A DNA stretch of 64,000 nucleotides, taken from the NCBI GenBank assembly GCA_021740785.1, contig JAIOZI010000014.1, forward strand, positions 1 through 64,000, written 5' to 3'. The DNA is from Melioribacteraceae bacterium. Lineage in GTDB: Bacteria; Bacteroidota; Ignavibacteria; Ignavibacteriales; Melioribacteraceae. Position 1 is the first letter of the stretch. Each line of letters starts with the position of its first letter. This document shows, one piece after another, positions 18,998 through 28,744 of the stretch. A program made the translations under genes and the position numbers. The notes under the pieces were generated by a model. It ran no database searches. It was not told where the DNA came from and saw only the letters and a program-made list of their open reading frames with translations.

Positions 18998-21775
18998 ATG
19001 GCTAAGAAAACACCGAAATATGTCTACTTCTTTGGCGGTAAGAAAGCCGAAGGTAAAGCAGATATGAAGGGACTTTTGGGTGGGAAAGGTGCAAACCTTG
19101 CTGAAATGGTAAATATCGGATTACCGGTACCTGCCGGATTCACAATTACTACGGAAGTATGCACCTATTACTACAGTAACAAAAAGAAATATCCCAAAGA
19201 ACTCAAAGATCAAGTGTTGAAATCTCTTAAGAAAGTTGAAAAAGAGATGGGAGCAAAATTCGGCGATAAGAAAAATCCATTGCTCTTATCAGTAAGAAGC
19301 GGTGCGCGTGCATCTATGCCGGGAATGATGGATACAATCTTAAACCTAGGACTAAATGATGTTACGGTTCAAGCTTTGATTGAAAAAACCAACAACCCGC
19401 GTTTTGCTTATGATTCTTACAGGCGTTTCGTTCAAATGTATGGTGATGTTGTACTTGGTCTGCAGCCTGTTGATAAACATGACGAAGATCCTTTTGAAGA
19501 AATAATCGAAAAGAAAAAGAAAAAGCTCAAGGTAAAATTAGATACGGAATTAAACGCAGATCATTTAAAAGAACTTGTTGAAGAGTTCAAAAAGGTTATC
19601 AAAACAAAAACCGGTCACGATTTTCCAACTGATCCTATGAAACAATTATGGGGTGCAGTAGGAGCAGTATTCAGCTCATGGATGAACGAAAGAGCTATCG
19701 TTTATAGAAAATTAAACAACATTCCTGCTGAATGGGGAACTGCTGTTAACGTTCAGTCAATGGTATTCGGAAACATGGGTGAAGATTCCGGAACCGGCGT
19801 AGCGTTTACACGTGATCCGGCTACAGGTCAGAATGTTTTCTATGGCGAATATTTATTTAACGCACAGGGTGAAGACGTAGTTGCCGGTACAAGAACTCCT
19901 CTTCCAATCGCTGATCTTAAAAAAGATGATCCTAAGATTTATAAAGAGCTTGATACAATCAGGTTGAATCTTGAAAAACATTATAAAGATATGATGGATG
20001 TTGAGTTTACGATTCAACAAGGTAAATTATGGATGCTTCAATGCCGTGTTGGTAAACGCACAGGTTTCGCAGCAATTAAAATGGCGGTTGATATGGTTCG
20101 TCAAAAACTTATCAGTAAAGAAGAAGCGCTGATGAGAATTGAGCCGGATCAGTTAAATCAATTGCTCCGCCCGATATTCGATCTAAAACAAAAACAAGCT
20201 GCTATATTAGAAGGATTGTTGCTGGCGAAAGGATTGAATGCAGGTCCCGGTGCAGCATCAGGTAAAGTAGCATTTACCGCAGAAGACGCGCAGGCAATGG
20301 CTGCAAAAGGTGATAAAGTAATTCTTGTTAGAATAGAAACCTCACCTGAAGATATTAAAGGTATGAATGCTTCTGATGGTATATTAACTGCTCGCGGCGG
20401 AATGACATCACATGCGGCACTGGTAGCACGCCAGATGGGAAAAGTTTGTGTTGCAGGCTGCGGTGTGTTGAACATCAATTATAAAAAAGGTGTAATGACT
20501 GTTGAAGGAAGTGATCTTGTTGTTAAGCAAGGTGATTATATTTCAATCGACGGTACTACCGGGGAAGTTATAAAGGGTGAAATTCAGACCAAACCTTCGG
20601 AAGTAATTCAAGTGTTGATTACAAAAGAACTTGATGCTAAGAAATCAGATGTGTACAGTACATATCGCGACTTAATGTCATGGGCAGACAAAGCCAGAAC
20701 AATGAACGTAAGAACAAACGCTGATCAACCCGATCAATCTGCAAACGCAATTGCTTTCGGCGCTGAAGGTATCGGTTTGTGCAGAACAGAGCATATGTTC
20801 TTCGGCGGCGACAGGATTAAATATGTCCGCGAAATGATTTTAACCGATTCTCCTGAAGGAAGAAAGAAAGCATTAGCAAAACTACTTCCCTATCAAAGAG
20901 AAGACTTTGCAGGAATCTTTGAAGTTATGAAAGGAAGACCGGTTACGATAAGAACATTAGATCCTCCATTACATGAATTCCTGCCTCATGAAGAAAAGGA
21001 ACAAAAAGAAACAGCAAAACAATTGGGAATTTCGTTTAATAAAGTAAAAGAGAAAATCGAATCTCTGCATGAATTCAATCCAATGTTAGGATTCAGAGGC
21101 TGCCGTTTGGGTATCAGTTTCCCTGAAATAACCGAAATGCAGGCACGTGCAATTTTTGAAGCGGCAGTAGATGTTGCCAAAAAAGGAATAAAAGTGAAAC
21201 CTGAAATCATGATTCCATTGGTTGGGCATGTAGGGGAGTTAAAACTACAAGAATCAATAGTTCGTAGAGTTGCAAAAGATGTGTTCAAAGAAAAAGGGAA
21301 AAAAGTAAATTACTTAGTCGGAACAATGATTGAGTTACCTCGAGCTGCGTTAACCGCTGATGAAATCGCTGGTGTTGCTGAATTCTTCAGTTTTGGAACC
21401 AACGATTTAACACAAACTACATTTGGTCTTTCACGTGACGACTCAGGTAAATTCCTTCCTCTTTATGTTGAAAGAGATATTTTACCAAAGGATCCGTTCG
21501 AAGCTCTTGATCAGACGGGTGTTGGTCAATTAGTTGAAATGGGAACAAATAAAGGCAGATCAGTAAAACCACAGTTAAAAGTTGGTATCTGCGGTGAACA
21601 CGGCGGCGAGCCGTCATCTGTAGAATTCTGTCATAGGGCAGGATTAAACTATGTAAGCTGCTCTCCATTCAGAGTTCCGATTGCCAGATTAGCTGCTGCC
21701 AGAGCTGCATTGAGAGATGCAAAACCGAAAAAAACAGCAGTTAAAAAAACTAAAAAGACAGCAAAGAAGAAATAA
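18998..21775 (+). CDS. ppdK: Pyruvate, phosphate dikinase with lysine-rich tail
   Basis: A 925-residue enzyme that interconverts pyruvate, ATP and phosphate with PEP, AMP and pyrophosphate. The ATP-grasp domain ([20 protein letters not shown]) is followed by the swivelling phospho-His domain ([18 protein letters not shown], near residue 470) and the PEP/pyruvate barrel with the catalytic Cys in [16 protein letters not shown] (near 865). A strong ACGGAGGA site lies before the ATG. The last 18 residues hold ten lysines ([15 protein letters not shown]), an extension I do not recall as part of the family. It serves glycolysis or gluconeogenesis with pyrophosphate. A terminator follows. Confidence 0.96.
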   Translation: MAKKTPKYVYFFGGKKAEGKADMKGLLGGKGANLAEMVNIGLPVPAGFTITTEVCTYYYSNKKKYPKELKDQVLKSLKKVEKEMGAKFGDKKNPLLLSVRSGARASMPGMMDTILNLGLNDVTVQALIEKTNNPRFAYDSYRRFVQMYGDVVLGLQPVDKHDEDPFEEIIEKKKKKLKVKLDTELNADHLKELVEEFKKVIKTKTGHDFPTDPMKQLWGAVGAVFSSWMNERAIVYRKLNNIPAEWGTAVNVQSMVFGNMGEDSGTGVAFTRDPATGQNVFYGEYLFNAQGEDVVAGTRTPLPIADLKKDDPKIYKELDTIRLNLEKHYKDMMDVEFTIQQGKLWMLQCRVGKRTGFAAIKMAVDMVRQKLISKEEALMRIEPDQLNQLLRPIFDLKQKQAAILEGLLLAKGLNAGPGAASGKVAFTAEDAQAMAAKGDKVILVRIETSPEDIKGMNASDGILTARGGMTSHAALVARQMGKVCVAGCGVLNINYKKGVMTVEGSDLVVKQGDYISIDGTTGEVIKGEIQTKPSEVIQVLITKELDAKKSDVYSTYRDLMSWADKARTMNVRTNADQPDQSANAIAFGAEGIGLCRTEHMFFGGDRIKYVREMILTDSPEGRKKALAKLLPYQREDFAGIFEVMKGRPVTIRTLDPPLHEFLPHEEKEQKETAKQLGISFNKVKEKIESLHEFNPMLGFRGCRLGISFPEITEMQARAIFEAAVDVAKKGIKVKPEIMIPLVGHVGELKLQESIVRRVAKDVFKEKGKKVNYLVGTMIELPRAALTADEIAGVAEFFSFGTNDLTQTTFGLSRDDSGKFLPLYVERDILPKDPFEALDQTGVGQLVEMGTNKGRSVKPQLKVGICGEHGGEPSSVEFCHRAGLNYVSCSPFRVPIARLAAARAALRDAKPKKTAVKKTKKTAKKK

Positions 21776-21785
21776 ATAATTAACC

Positions 21786-21815
21786 GGGCGGCAGGAACTA
21801 ACCTGCTGCCCTTTT
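21786..21815 (+). terminator. Rho-independent terminator after ppdK
   Basis: A ten-base stem, GGGCGGCAGG (21786-21795) with CCTGCTGCCC (21802-21811) and one G-T pair, has loop AACTAA and a TTTT tract. It is 10 bases after the ppdK stop and separates ppdK from queA. Confidence 0.82.
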
Positions 21816-21853
21816 ATGTTTACAGGTAGTTCGCAATATTAGATGGAGAATAA

Positions 21854-22891
21854 ATGAAGCTATCAGATTTTAGATACAATTTACCGAAAACCGCAATTGC
21901 TAAATTCCCGGCTTCGCCGAGAGACACAGCAAGATTAATGGTGCTCGACAGGAAAACTCAAAATGTTGAGCATAAAAAATTTACCGAAGTTGCTGATTAT
22001 ATGTCCAAAGGTGATGTACTGGTGATAAATGAAACCAAGGTTATGCAAGCCCGTTTGTTCGGTAAAAAAGAAAGAACGAATGCAAAGATTGAAGTGTTTG
22101 TTCTACGTGAATTAAATAAAGAAGAAAACATTTGGGATGTAATAGTGGATCCCGCACGTAAGGTGAGAATAGGAAACAGGATTTATTTTACAGATGACCT
22201 GTGGTGTGAAGTTATTGATAATACGACATCGCGCGGAAGAACTGTAAGATTTAATGATAATGCCGGAGATATTTTTGAAGCAATCGAAAAAATCGGTAAT
22301 ACTCCGCTGCCTCCTTATATTAAAAGAGATCTCATTCCTGAGGATAAAGATAACTATCAAACAATCTTTGCAAAGACTGATGGTTCCGTTGCAGCGCCTA
22401 CTGCATCACTGCATTTCACACAGAGATTGATCAAAAAGATAAAGAATAAAGGCGTTAAGGTTGTTCCGGTAATTTTACACATCGGGTTGGGTACGTTTCG
22501 CCCGGTAGAAGTTGAGGATTTAACGAAACATAAAATGGATTCCGAGTACTTCGATATTCCTGATGAATCAGCCGAAGTAATTAATAAAGCTCTTGCATCA
22601 AAAAAGAATATTTTTGTTACGGGAACAAGCACAACACGCGCGCTTGAAAGTAGTGTGACCGCTGAAGGATTTGTTAAACCTAATTATGGTTGGACTGATA
22701 AATTTATCTTTCCGCCTTATGAATTTAAGATAACAAAAAAATTAATCACGAACTTCCATCAACCGGAATCAACCCTGCTCATGCTTGCCGCTGCTTTCGG
22801 TGATTATGATTTCTTAATGAAAAATTACAAAAAAGCACTTAAAGAAAAATATAGGTTCCTGAGTTACGGTGACTCAATGTTGATTCTCTAA
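21854..22891 (+). CDS. queA: S-adenosylmethionine:tRNA ribosyltransferase-isomerase
   Basis: A 345-residue enzyme that adds the cyclopentene-forming ribosyl unit from S-adenosylmethionine to preQ1 in tRNA anticodons (queuosine pathway). Family blocks are clear: LPKTAIAKFPASPRDTARLM at the start, VINETKVMQARLFG, GSVAAPTASLHFT, HIGLGTFRPV and NFHQPESTLLMLAAAF. A GGAG site precedes the ATG. The stop is followed one base later by ispD, so the two are co-transcribed. Confidence 0.96.
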   Translation: MKLSDFRYNLPKTAIAKFPASPRDTARLMVLDRKTQNVEHKKFTEVADYMSKGDVLVINETKVMQARLFGKKERTNAKIEVFVLRELNKEENIWDVIVDPARKVRIGNRIYFTDDLWCEVIDNTTSRGRTVRFNDNAGDIFEAIEKIGNTPLPPYIKRDLIPEDKDNYQTIFAKTDGSVAAPTASLHFTQRLIKKIKNKGVKVVPVILHIGLGTFRPVEVEDLTKHKMDSEYFDIPDESAEVINKALASKKNIFVTGTSTTRALESSVTAEGFVKPNYGWTDKFIFPPYEFKITKKLITNFHQPESTLLMLAAAFGDYDFLMKNYKKALKEKYRFLSYGDSMLIL

Positions 22892-22892
22892 A

Positions 22893-23570
22893 ATGAAAAT
22901 TTATGCAATTATACCGGCAGGTGGTTCAGGTAAAAGAACAGGTAAATCAATACCTAAACAATACCTAAAATTTAACGGGCAAGAATTGATTGCATACACT
23001 CTTGATATTTTTCAACAGAACAACCTGGTAGATGAAATTATTATTCCTGCCGGTAAAGATTATTTTGAAAAGCTGAATTCAATAAAAGAAACTTTTGGTT
23101 TAACAAAGGTTTCTAATATTATTGAGGGAGGTAGAGAGAGACAAAATTCGGTTTTTAATGCGCTCTCCTCCCTTAATGCAGTAGATGACGACCTAATTAT
23201 TGTCCATGATGCCGTCCGCCCATTGTTATCCCAAGAAATTCTAAATAATGCAATTGAGACTGCAATTGAACATAGAAGTGTGGTAGTTGCTATCAAAGCT
23301 AAGGATACCTTGATTAAAGGGACCGATATGGTGAATGAGTATCTATCAAGAGAAGAAATTTATTACGCGCAAACACCCCAAATATTTTCATTTAGTATAT
23401 TAAACGCCGCGATGGAAAAAGCTGTCAAAGAAAATTTTCCAGGTACTGATGAATCGATGCTGGTGAAAAATGCCGGTTATAATGTTCATCTCGTTGAAGG
23501 ATCCAGCTTAAATTTTAAAGTTACAACAGAATCTGATATTGATTTATTACATCTCATACTAAAGTCTTAA
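22893..23570 (+). CDS. ispD: 2-C-methyl-D-erythritol 4-phosphate cytidylyltransferase
   Basis: A 225-residue cytidylyltransferase of the MEP isoprenoid pathway. It carries the nucleotide-binding start PAGGSGKRTGKSIPKQYL, EGGRERQNSVFNAL, VHDAVRPLLS and YYAQTPQIF. The length is normal and it starts one base after queA. Isoprenoids made through this pathway feed undecaprenyl phosphate, the carrier used by the polysaccharide genes further along. No ispF is adjacent. Confidence 0.95.
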   Translation: MKIYAIIPAGGSGKRTGKSIPKQYLKFNGQELIAYTLDIFQQNNLVDEIIIPAGKDYFEKLNSIKETFGLTKVSNIIEGGRERQNSVFNALSSLNAVDDDLIIVHDAVRPLLSQEILNNAIETAIEHRSVVVAIKAKDTLIKGTDMVNEYLSREEIYYAQTPQIFSFSILNAAMEKAVKENFPGTDESMLVKNAGYNVHLVEGSSLNFKVTTESDIDLLHLILKS

Positions 23571-23642
23571 GAAAAAATTGCGATATATCATTGTATGTAG
23601 CAGTAATTTTCAATAAATTATTTATTCATTTTGGAATGTGTT

Positions 23643-24302
23643 ATGCTAAATTTAATCGTAATCATAGTTTTATCATACCTCGTAGGAGCAATTCCTACTA
23701 GTATTATATTAAGTAAAAAAGTAAAAGGTATAGATATACGAAATTTCGGAAGCGGAAACGCAGGCGGCAGCAATGTATTCCGTATTATGGGATGGAAGTA
23801 CGGAGTTTTAACAATACTTCTTGATGCTCTCAAAGGGGCAGTTGCGGTTATCCTAATCTCTAGACTCTATTTGGGAAGTTTCCCGTTTCCTAATGCTACT
23901 CCTTTTGATGACTTTACATTAGTTCAGATTCTAGCCGGACTTTCGGCGGTTATCGGACATATTTGGACAGTATTTGCCGGGTTTAAAGGTGGGAAAGGTA
24001 TTGCTACTGCTCTAGGTTTTTTACTTACATTAGTAACTGTAGATATGCTTTTAGCTCTAGCGGTATTTTTTATTGTTGTAACTATTTCAAGATATATATC
24101 TTTAGGTTCACTGGCTGCTGCTGTTTCAATTCCTTTAATAATGGTTGTACGTGAAAATATATTCGGTGTTAATATTCAGGGGTATCATACAATTTTGCCC
24201 TTTATCATAACACTTTCATTACTCGTCATTTATACACACAGAAAAAATGTAATCCGTTTACTTAACGGTGACGAAAGTAAGTTATCATTCAAAAAGAAAT
24301 AA
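23643..24302 (+). CDS. plsY: Glycerol-3-phosphate acyltransferase PlsY
   Basis: A 219-residue inner-membrane enzyme that transfers an acyl group from acyl phosphate to glycerol 3-phosphate, the first step of phospholipid synthesis. PlsY motifs are present: YLVGAIPTSIIL, FGSGNAGGSNVFR and GFKGGKGIATALG, with about five membrane helices. ATG 23643 is preferred to an in-frame TTG at 23631. The C-terminal tail is charged. It sits directly upstream of gpsA, which makes its substrate. Confidence 0.94.
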   Translation: MLNLIVIIVLSYLVGAIPTSIILSKKVKGIDIRNFGSGNAGGSNVFRIMGWKYGVLTILLDALKGAVAVILISRLYLGSFPFPNATPFDDFTLVQILAGLSAVIGHIWTVFAGFKGGKGIATALGFLLTLVTVDMLLALAVFFIVVTISRYISLGSLAAAVSIPLIMVVRENIFGVNIQGYHTILPFIITLSLLVIYTHRKNVIRLLNGDESKLSFKKK

Positions 24303-24314
24303 ATTTAATTGCAT

Positions 24315-25319
24315 ATGAGAATCTCAGTTTTAGGCGCAGGCGGTTGGGGAACGACTTTAGCTATACTTTTACATTATAACGGTCACCAGGTAACTCTCTG
24401 GGAATATAAAAAACATTATGCAAAGACTCTCCGGAAGACCAGAGAGAATAAGATGTACCTTCCAAATGTCGCCATTCCTGATGAAATTGAAATCACTCCT
24501 GATCTTGAAGATGCATGTACAAAACAACACATGATTATTGTTGCGATCCCGACTCAATTTATTCGAAGCGTTTTAAAACAAACAACAAAATTGAATTTCA
24601 GCGATACAACTTTTGTAAGTGTTTCGAAAGGAATTGAAAAAGATACGCTGCTGACGGTTTCAAAAATAATTAAAGATGTTTTACCGGATATTGATGAGAA
24701 TAATATCGGGGTATTGTCCGGACCAAGCCATGCCGAAGAGGTTTCTAAAAAGATACCCACGGCTGTAGTTGCAGCTGCCCCGGATGAATTAACGGCAAAA
24801 AATATTCAAGCTGCTTTTATGACTTCTTATCTTCGAGTATATTCATCAACTGATATTGTTGGTGTTGAACTCGGGGGAGCATTGAAAAACGTAATCGCAA
24901 TAGGTGCAGGTATTGTTGATGGCGCCGGGTTCGGTGATAATACCAAAGCCGCAATTATGACCAGGGGTATTGCGGAAATATCGCGACTCGGAATATCCTT
25001 CGGTGCACAGCCCGAAACTTTCGCAGGTCTCTCCGGGATGGGTGACTTAATCGTGACATGTATGAGCCGGCACAGCAGAAACCGGTTTGTGGGTGAACAA
25101 GTTGGCAAAGGTAATAAACTGAAACAAGTGCTCAAAGCTATGAACATGGTTGCAGAAGGTGTAGAAACATGCCGGTCAGTTGTTGAACTTGCCGGAAGAA
25201 ATCATGTTGAAACTCCTATAGCTAATGCAGTTTACAAAATACTTTTTAATGAAGTCGATCCGAATAAAGCAACTTATGAATTGATGACGCGAGAAATAAA
25301 ATCCGAATTAGATATTTAA
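24315..25319 (+). CDS. gpsA: Glycerol-3-phosphate dehydrogenase [NAD(P)+]
   Basis: A 334-residue cytoplasmic enzyme that reduces dihydroxyacetone phosphate to glycerol 3-phosphate, feeding the preceding plsY. The N-terminal Rossmann motif is LGAGGWGTTLA; VSVSKGIE, LSGPSHAEEV and GGALKNVIAIGAGI follow, with the catalytic Lys in the last. ATG 24315 places the Rossmann fold at the very start; the upstream TTG adds two residues. Thirteen bases separate it from plsY. Confidence 0.96.
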   Translation: MRISVLGAGGWGTTLAILLHYNGHQVTLWEYKKHYAKTLRKTRENKMYLPNVAIPDEIEITPDLEDACTKQHMIIVAIPTQFIRSVLKQTTKLNFSDTTFVSVSKGIEKDTLLTVSKIIKDVLPDIDENNIGVLSGPSHAEEVSKKIPTAVVAAAPDELTAKNIQAAFMTSYLRVYSSTDIVGVELGGALKNVIAIGAGIVDGAGFGDNTKAAIMTRGIAEISRLGISFGAQPETFAGLSGMGDLIVTCMSRHSRNRFVGEQVGKGNKLKQVLKAMNMVAEGVETCRSVVELAGRNHVETPIANAVYKILFNEVDPNKATYELMTREIKSELDI

Positions 25320-25389
25320 CCTTTCGTTTTTCACTCACTATGCTTTTCTTTATATTCCTACAAGCAATCTTTACTTTTTGATTTTAATT

Positions 25390-27564
25390 ATGCAATCAAA
25401 TTTAGATCAACCTGTTCAATATCTAAAATCGGTAGGACCTAAAAGAGCGGAGTCTTTTCGTAAAGTAGGCATCACAACGATTCGTGATTTATTATTTTAC
25501 TTCCCGACCCGCTACCTTGATAGGTCTACCATCTTAACATCTTCCAAAGTGATCCAATACTTAAGCAGCGATTATGCAGGTGAAGTTACGATTATTGGAA
25601 GCGTAATCGATAAAGAGAAAATTCGATATGGCAAAAGACAATTATTCAAAGTCAGGATGAGGGATTCACAAGGATTTTTTGAATGTGTCTGGTTTCAAGG
25701 AATTAAATATTTCACCAATTTATTTAATATTGGTGAGTACTTTGCTATTTCAGCCAAACCTGTAATCACTAAGTACGGGCATCTCCAATTTGTGCATCCG
25801 GATTTTGATAAACTAAACGATTCCGAATCCCAAGAATTTCTTAACACCGGTAAAATTATTCCTCATTACCCTCTTAGCAAGGAGTTGAGAGATGTAAAGC
25901 TGGGTGACCTTAGTTTAAGAAGAATAATCAGTTCAGCAGTGGAAATGTATGTATCCGAATTGGGGGAAACTTTACCGGAATGGTTTATTGAAAAGCATTC
26001 AATACCGGGTATTGTTTTTTCTATTAAAAATATTCACTTCCCCGAAAATTCCGAGCAGTTAAAAAATGCAATTACAAGATTCAAAATAGAAGAACTTTTC
26101 TACCTAGAAATATTAATCGCATTAAGAAAAAAGAGAATAAAAGCAAAAAATTTAGGAATCAAATTCAGCGTTGATCCAGGCCCGGTAAAAAAAATTCTTG
26201 CGGCGCTACCTTTTGATTTGACATCTGATCAATTGAAGGTTCTACATGAAATTCGTGTAGATATGGAATCCGAAGAAAGTATGAATAGATTGCTTCAAGG
26301 AGATGTGGGAAGCGGGAAAACTATTGTCGCTCTAATCGCAATGATTATTGCTGTTTCAAATGGTTTTCAAGCTGCACTTATGGTTCCGACAGAAATTCTT
26401 GCAGATCAGCACTTTAAAACTATATCCAAACTACTGAAGAATTTTGATTATAAAATTAACTTAGTTATTGGCGGGCAGAAAAAAAGCGACCGGGATAAAA
26501 ACTTAAAGGATATTTTAAGTCAAAGCAACCTAATCATAGGAACGCACGCTTTATTTGAGCAGACAGTTAATTTCAAAAATCTAGGCTTGGTTATAATTGA
26601 TGAACAGCATAGATTCGGTGTTGCACAAAGAGCCGGACTTATTATGAAAGGAAAAAGACCTGACGTTATTATCATGACCGCTACTCCAATACCGCGCACA
26701 ATGTCTTTAACGGTTTACGGTGACTTGGATGTATCAACAATTAAAGAAAAACCTCAAAACAGGAAATCAATCAAGACAAAAGTAGTAGCTGAAAAAAGTC
26801 TTCCGGAAGTTTTTAATTATATAGTTGAAAACAGTCGAAAAGGTTTTCAATCTTTCATTGTTTATCCGCTTGTTGAAGAATCTGAGAAACTGGAACTTAA
26901 AGCTGCGGAAACTTATTACGAAAAATTGAAATCAACTTTCTTGAAAAATATTAGTGTCGGATTGCTGCACGGTAAAATGAATTGGAAAGATAAAGAAAAA
27001 GTAATGATGGAGTTTGCCGAAGGAAAGTTTGATGTATTAATTTCAACAACAGTGATTGAAGTCGGCATTGATATACCAAATGCCAACATGATAGTAATAA
27101 ATGATGCTTTCAGGTTCGGGCTTTCACAACTCCATCAGTTGAGAGGAAGAGTCGGCAGAAATGATGTTCAATCTTACTGCATACTAGTTACTAAAAATGA
27201 ATATGCGGTCAAATCTGCTCAATACACATTTGACTTTTCTTATCTCTCAAAAAGCCAAATTGAAAAGAACAAATCCATTATCCGGTTGAATGCTATGGCT
27301 CAATATGATGATGGTTTTAAGCTATCCGAAATTGATCTAAAGCTTCGAGGTCCCGGAGACATATTCGGAATTAAGCAAAGCGGGTTCCCAGAATTAAAAT
27401 TTGCAGATATAGTTAATGATGTTGAGTTACTTATAAAAGCAAAGGAAGATGCTTTCGAATTGATAAAGATTGATCCGGATTTATCCAATCCTCAAAACTC
27501 GATTTTAAAAAACATTATTGAAGAAAAGTATAAAGAGAATCTTCATTTTATAAACATTGCATAA
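25390..27564 (+). CDS. recG: ATP-dependent DNA helicase RecG
   Basis: A 724-residue superfamily 2 helicase that reverses stalled replication forks and processes branched DNA. The N-terminal wedge/OB region (about 60-160) is followed by the helicase core with GDVGSGKT (Walker A), DEQHRFGVAQR (DExH box), MTATPIPRTMSLT and QLRGRVGRN. The C-terminal GPGDIFGIKQSGFPEL is typical. ATG 25390 is preferred to an in-frame TTG four codons upstream. It is the last gene before the promoter of the ATP-grasp/KamA operon. Confidence 0.96.
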   Translation: MQSNLDQPVQYLKSVGPKRAESFRKVGITTIRDLLFYFPTRYLDRSTILTSSKVIQYLSSDYAGEVTIIGSVIDKEKIRYGKRQLFKVRMRDSQGFFECVWFQGIKYFTNLFNIGEYFAISAKPVITKYGHLQFVHPDFDKLNDSESQEFLNTGKIIPHYPLSKELRDVKLGDLSLRRIISSAVEMYVSELGETLPEWFIEKHSIPGIVFSIKNIHFPENSEQLKNAITRFKIEELFYLEILIALRKKRIKAKNLGIKFSVDPGPVKKILAALPFDLTSDQLKVLHEIRVDMESEESMNRLLQGDVGSGKTIVALIAMIIAVSNGFQAALMVPTEILADQHFKTISKLLKNFDYKINLVIGGQKKSDRDKNLKDILSQSNLIIGTHALFEQTVNFKNLGLVIIDEQHRFGVAQRAGLIMKGKRPDVIIMTATPIPRTMSLTVYGDLDVSTIKEKPQNRKSIKTKVVAEKSLPEVFNYIVENSRKGFQSFIVYPLVEESEKLELKAAETYYEKLKSTFLKNISVGLLHGKMNWKDKEKVMMEFAEGKFDVLISTTVIEVGIDIPNANMIVINDAFRFGLSQLHQLRGRVGRNDVQSYCILVTKNEYAVKSAQYTFDFSYLSKSQIEKNKSIIRLNAMAQYDDGFKLSEIDLKLRGPGDIFGIKQSGFPELKFADIVNDVELLIKAKEDAFELIKIDPDLSNPQNSILKNIIEEKYKENLHFINIA

Positions 27565-27623
27565 ATTTTATTACCGACTAAAAAAAATCTATAACAGTAA
27601 CAACATTTTTTTTAAGTAACTTA

Positions 27624-27651
27624 TTGCATCTGAAATTTATTTCTTTATATT
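27624..27651 (+). promoter_or_regulatory. Candidate promoter of the ATP-grasp/KamA operon
   Basis: TTGCAT (27624-27629), a 16-base spacer and TATATT (27646-27651) lie about 35 bases before the first ATG. The segments ATTGCA (27623-27628) and TGCAAT (27651-27656) form an inverted repeat bracketing the promoter, a possible operator. This is an AT-rich gap, so chance matches are likely. Confidence 0.35.
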
Positions 27652-27685
27652 GCAATAAATTTTTTTTGATAGTTAAAAAGTTTTT

Positions 27686-28744
27686 ATGACTAAAAAACTA
27701 GATGTTGTTCTAACTTACAATGCCAAACCGGAAGAGTCCGCAGAAGAACTGTCCTCAAACATACCTCCCTCTGGAACGCCGGATTTAATTAATGATACTT
27801 ATGCCGAATGGGATACGTTGGAAACGGTATACGCTATTAGAGATGCGCTTCAAATAAAGCATGATGTAACAATGATCGAAGCGAACGAAGATGCATATGA
27901 TAAATTGCGTTCATCCAAACCGGATATAGTTTTCAATTACTCGGAAGGAATATTCGGGCAAAGCAGAGAAGCACAAATTCCTGCTATGTTAGACCTACTT
28001 CAAATACCTTATACAGGATCAAGCCCGCTAACATTAACTACATGTTTGGATAAAGCAAGGACCAAGGAAATTCTAAGTTACTATAACATTCCCAATCCAA
28101 AATTTGTTGTAGTAGAAAATGTTTCCGGTAACGGTTTAATGAATTTGAAGCTGCCCGTCATGATTAAACCTTTAGCGGAGGGATCAAGCAAAGGAATTTT
28201 TAATACATCTTTGATAAGTGAAAAAGAAGAGCTTGTAAATCAACTGACTAGCAACATAAGTTTTTATAATCAGCCGTTTATTGTAGAAGAATTTCTTCCC
28301 GGAAGGGAATTTACAGTTGCAATTTTAGGTAATGGTGATGAAGCAAAGGTACTGCCGATTGTTGAATTAAATCTTAATATACTTCCCGCTAATCTTAATC
28401 CAATTTATTCCTACGAAGCTAAGTGGATTGTAGACACACGAGATAATCCCTTAGACATCTTCACCTGTCCAGCAAATATTTCACCCGAGCTTGAATCTCA
28501 AATACAGAAAATTGCTCTGCAAACTTATAAGATTTTACGATGTAAAGATTGGTGTAGAATTGATATCCGTTTAGACGAAAATAATATTCCAAATATTATT
28601 GAAGTAAATCCTCTTCCGGGTGTACTGCCCGATCCGGATAATAATTCATGTTACCCTAAAGCCGCACGAGCAGCAGGATTGTCATTTGATGATATTATTT
28701 TAACTGTATTGGAAGCAGCAGCAAAGAGATACGGAATTAAATGA
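27686..28744 (+). CDS. D-Ala-D-Ala-ligase-like ATP-grasp enzyme (first of pair)
   Basis: A 352-residue ATP-grasp ligase. The N-terminal domain has PDIVFNYSEGIFGQSREAQI, then LDKARTKEIL. The ATP-binding part has MIKPLAEGSSKGI and VEEFLPGREFTVAIL, and the metal/active-site part WCRIDIRLDENNIPNIIEVN with PLPGVLPD. Arg, Asp, Glu and Asn positions needed for ATP/Mg2+ are kept. It is not the usual Ddl: the N-terminal EPLVHG-type block differs and no mur gene is nearby. It should join two amino-acid-like substrates through an acyl phosphate. Its stop overlaps the next ATG (ATGA). The substrate is unknown. Confidence 0.82.
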   Translation: MTKKLDVVLTYNAKPEESAEELSSNIPPSGTPDLINDTYAEWDTLETVYAIRDALQIKHDVTMIEANEDAYDKLRSSKPDIVFNYSEGIFGQSREAQIPAMLDLLQIPYTGSSPLTLTTCLDKARTKEILSYYNIPNPKFVVVENVSGNGLMNLKLPVMIKPLAEGSSKGIFNTSLISEKEELVNQLTSNISFYNQPFIVEEFLPGREFTVAILGNGDEAKVLPIVELNLNILPANLNPIYSYEAKWIVDTRDNPLDIFTCPANISPELESQIQKIALQTYKILRCKDWCRIDIRLDENNIPNIIEVNPLPGVLPDPDNNSCYPKAARAAGLSFDDIILTVLEAAAKRYGIK

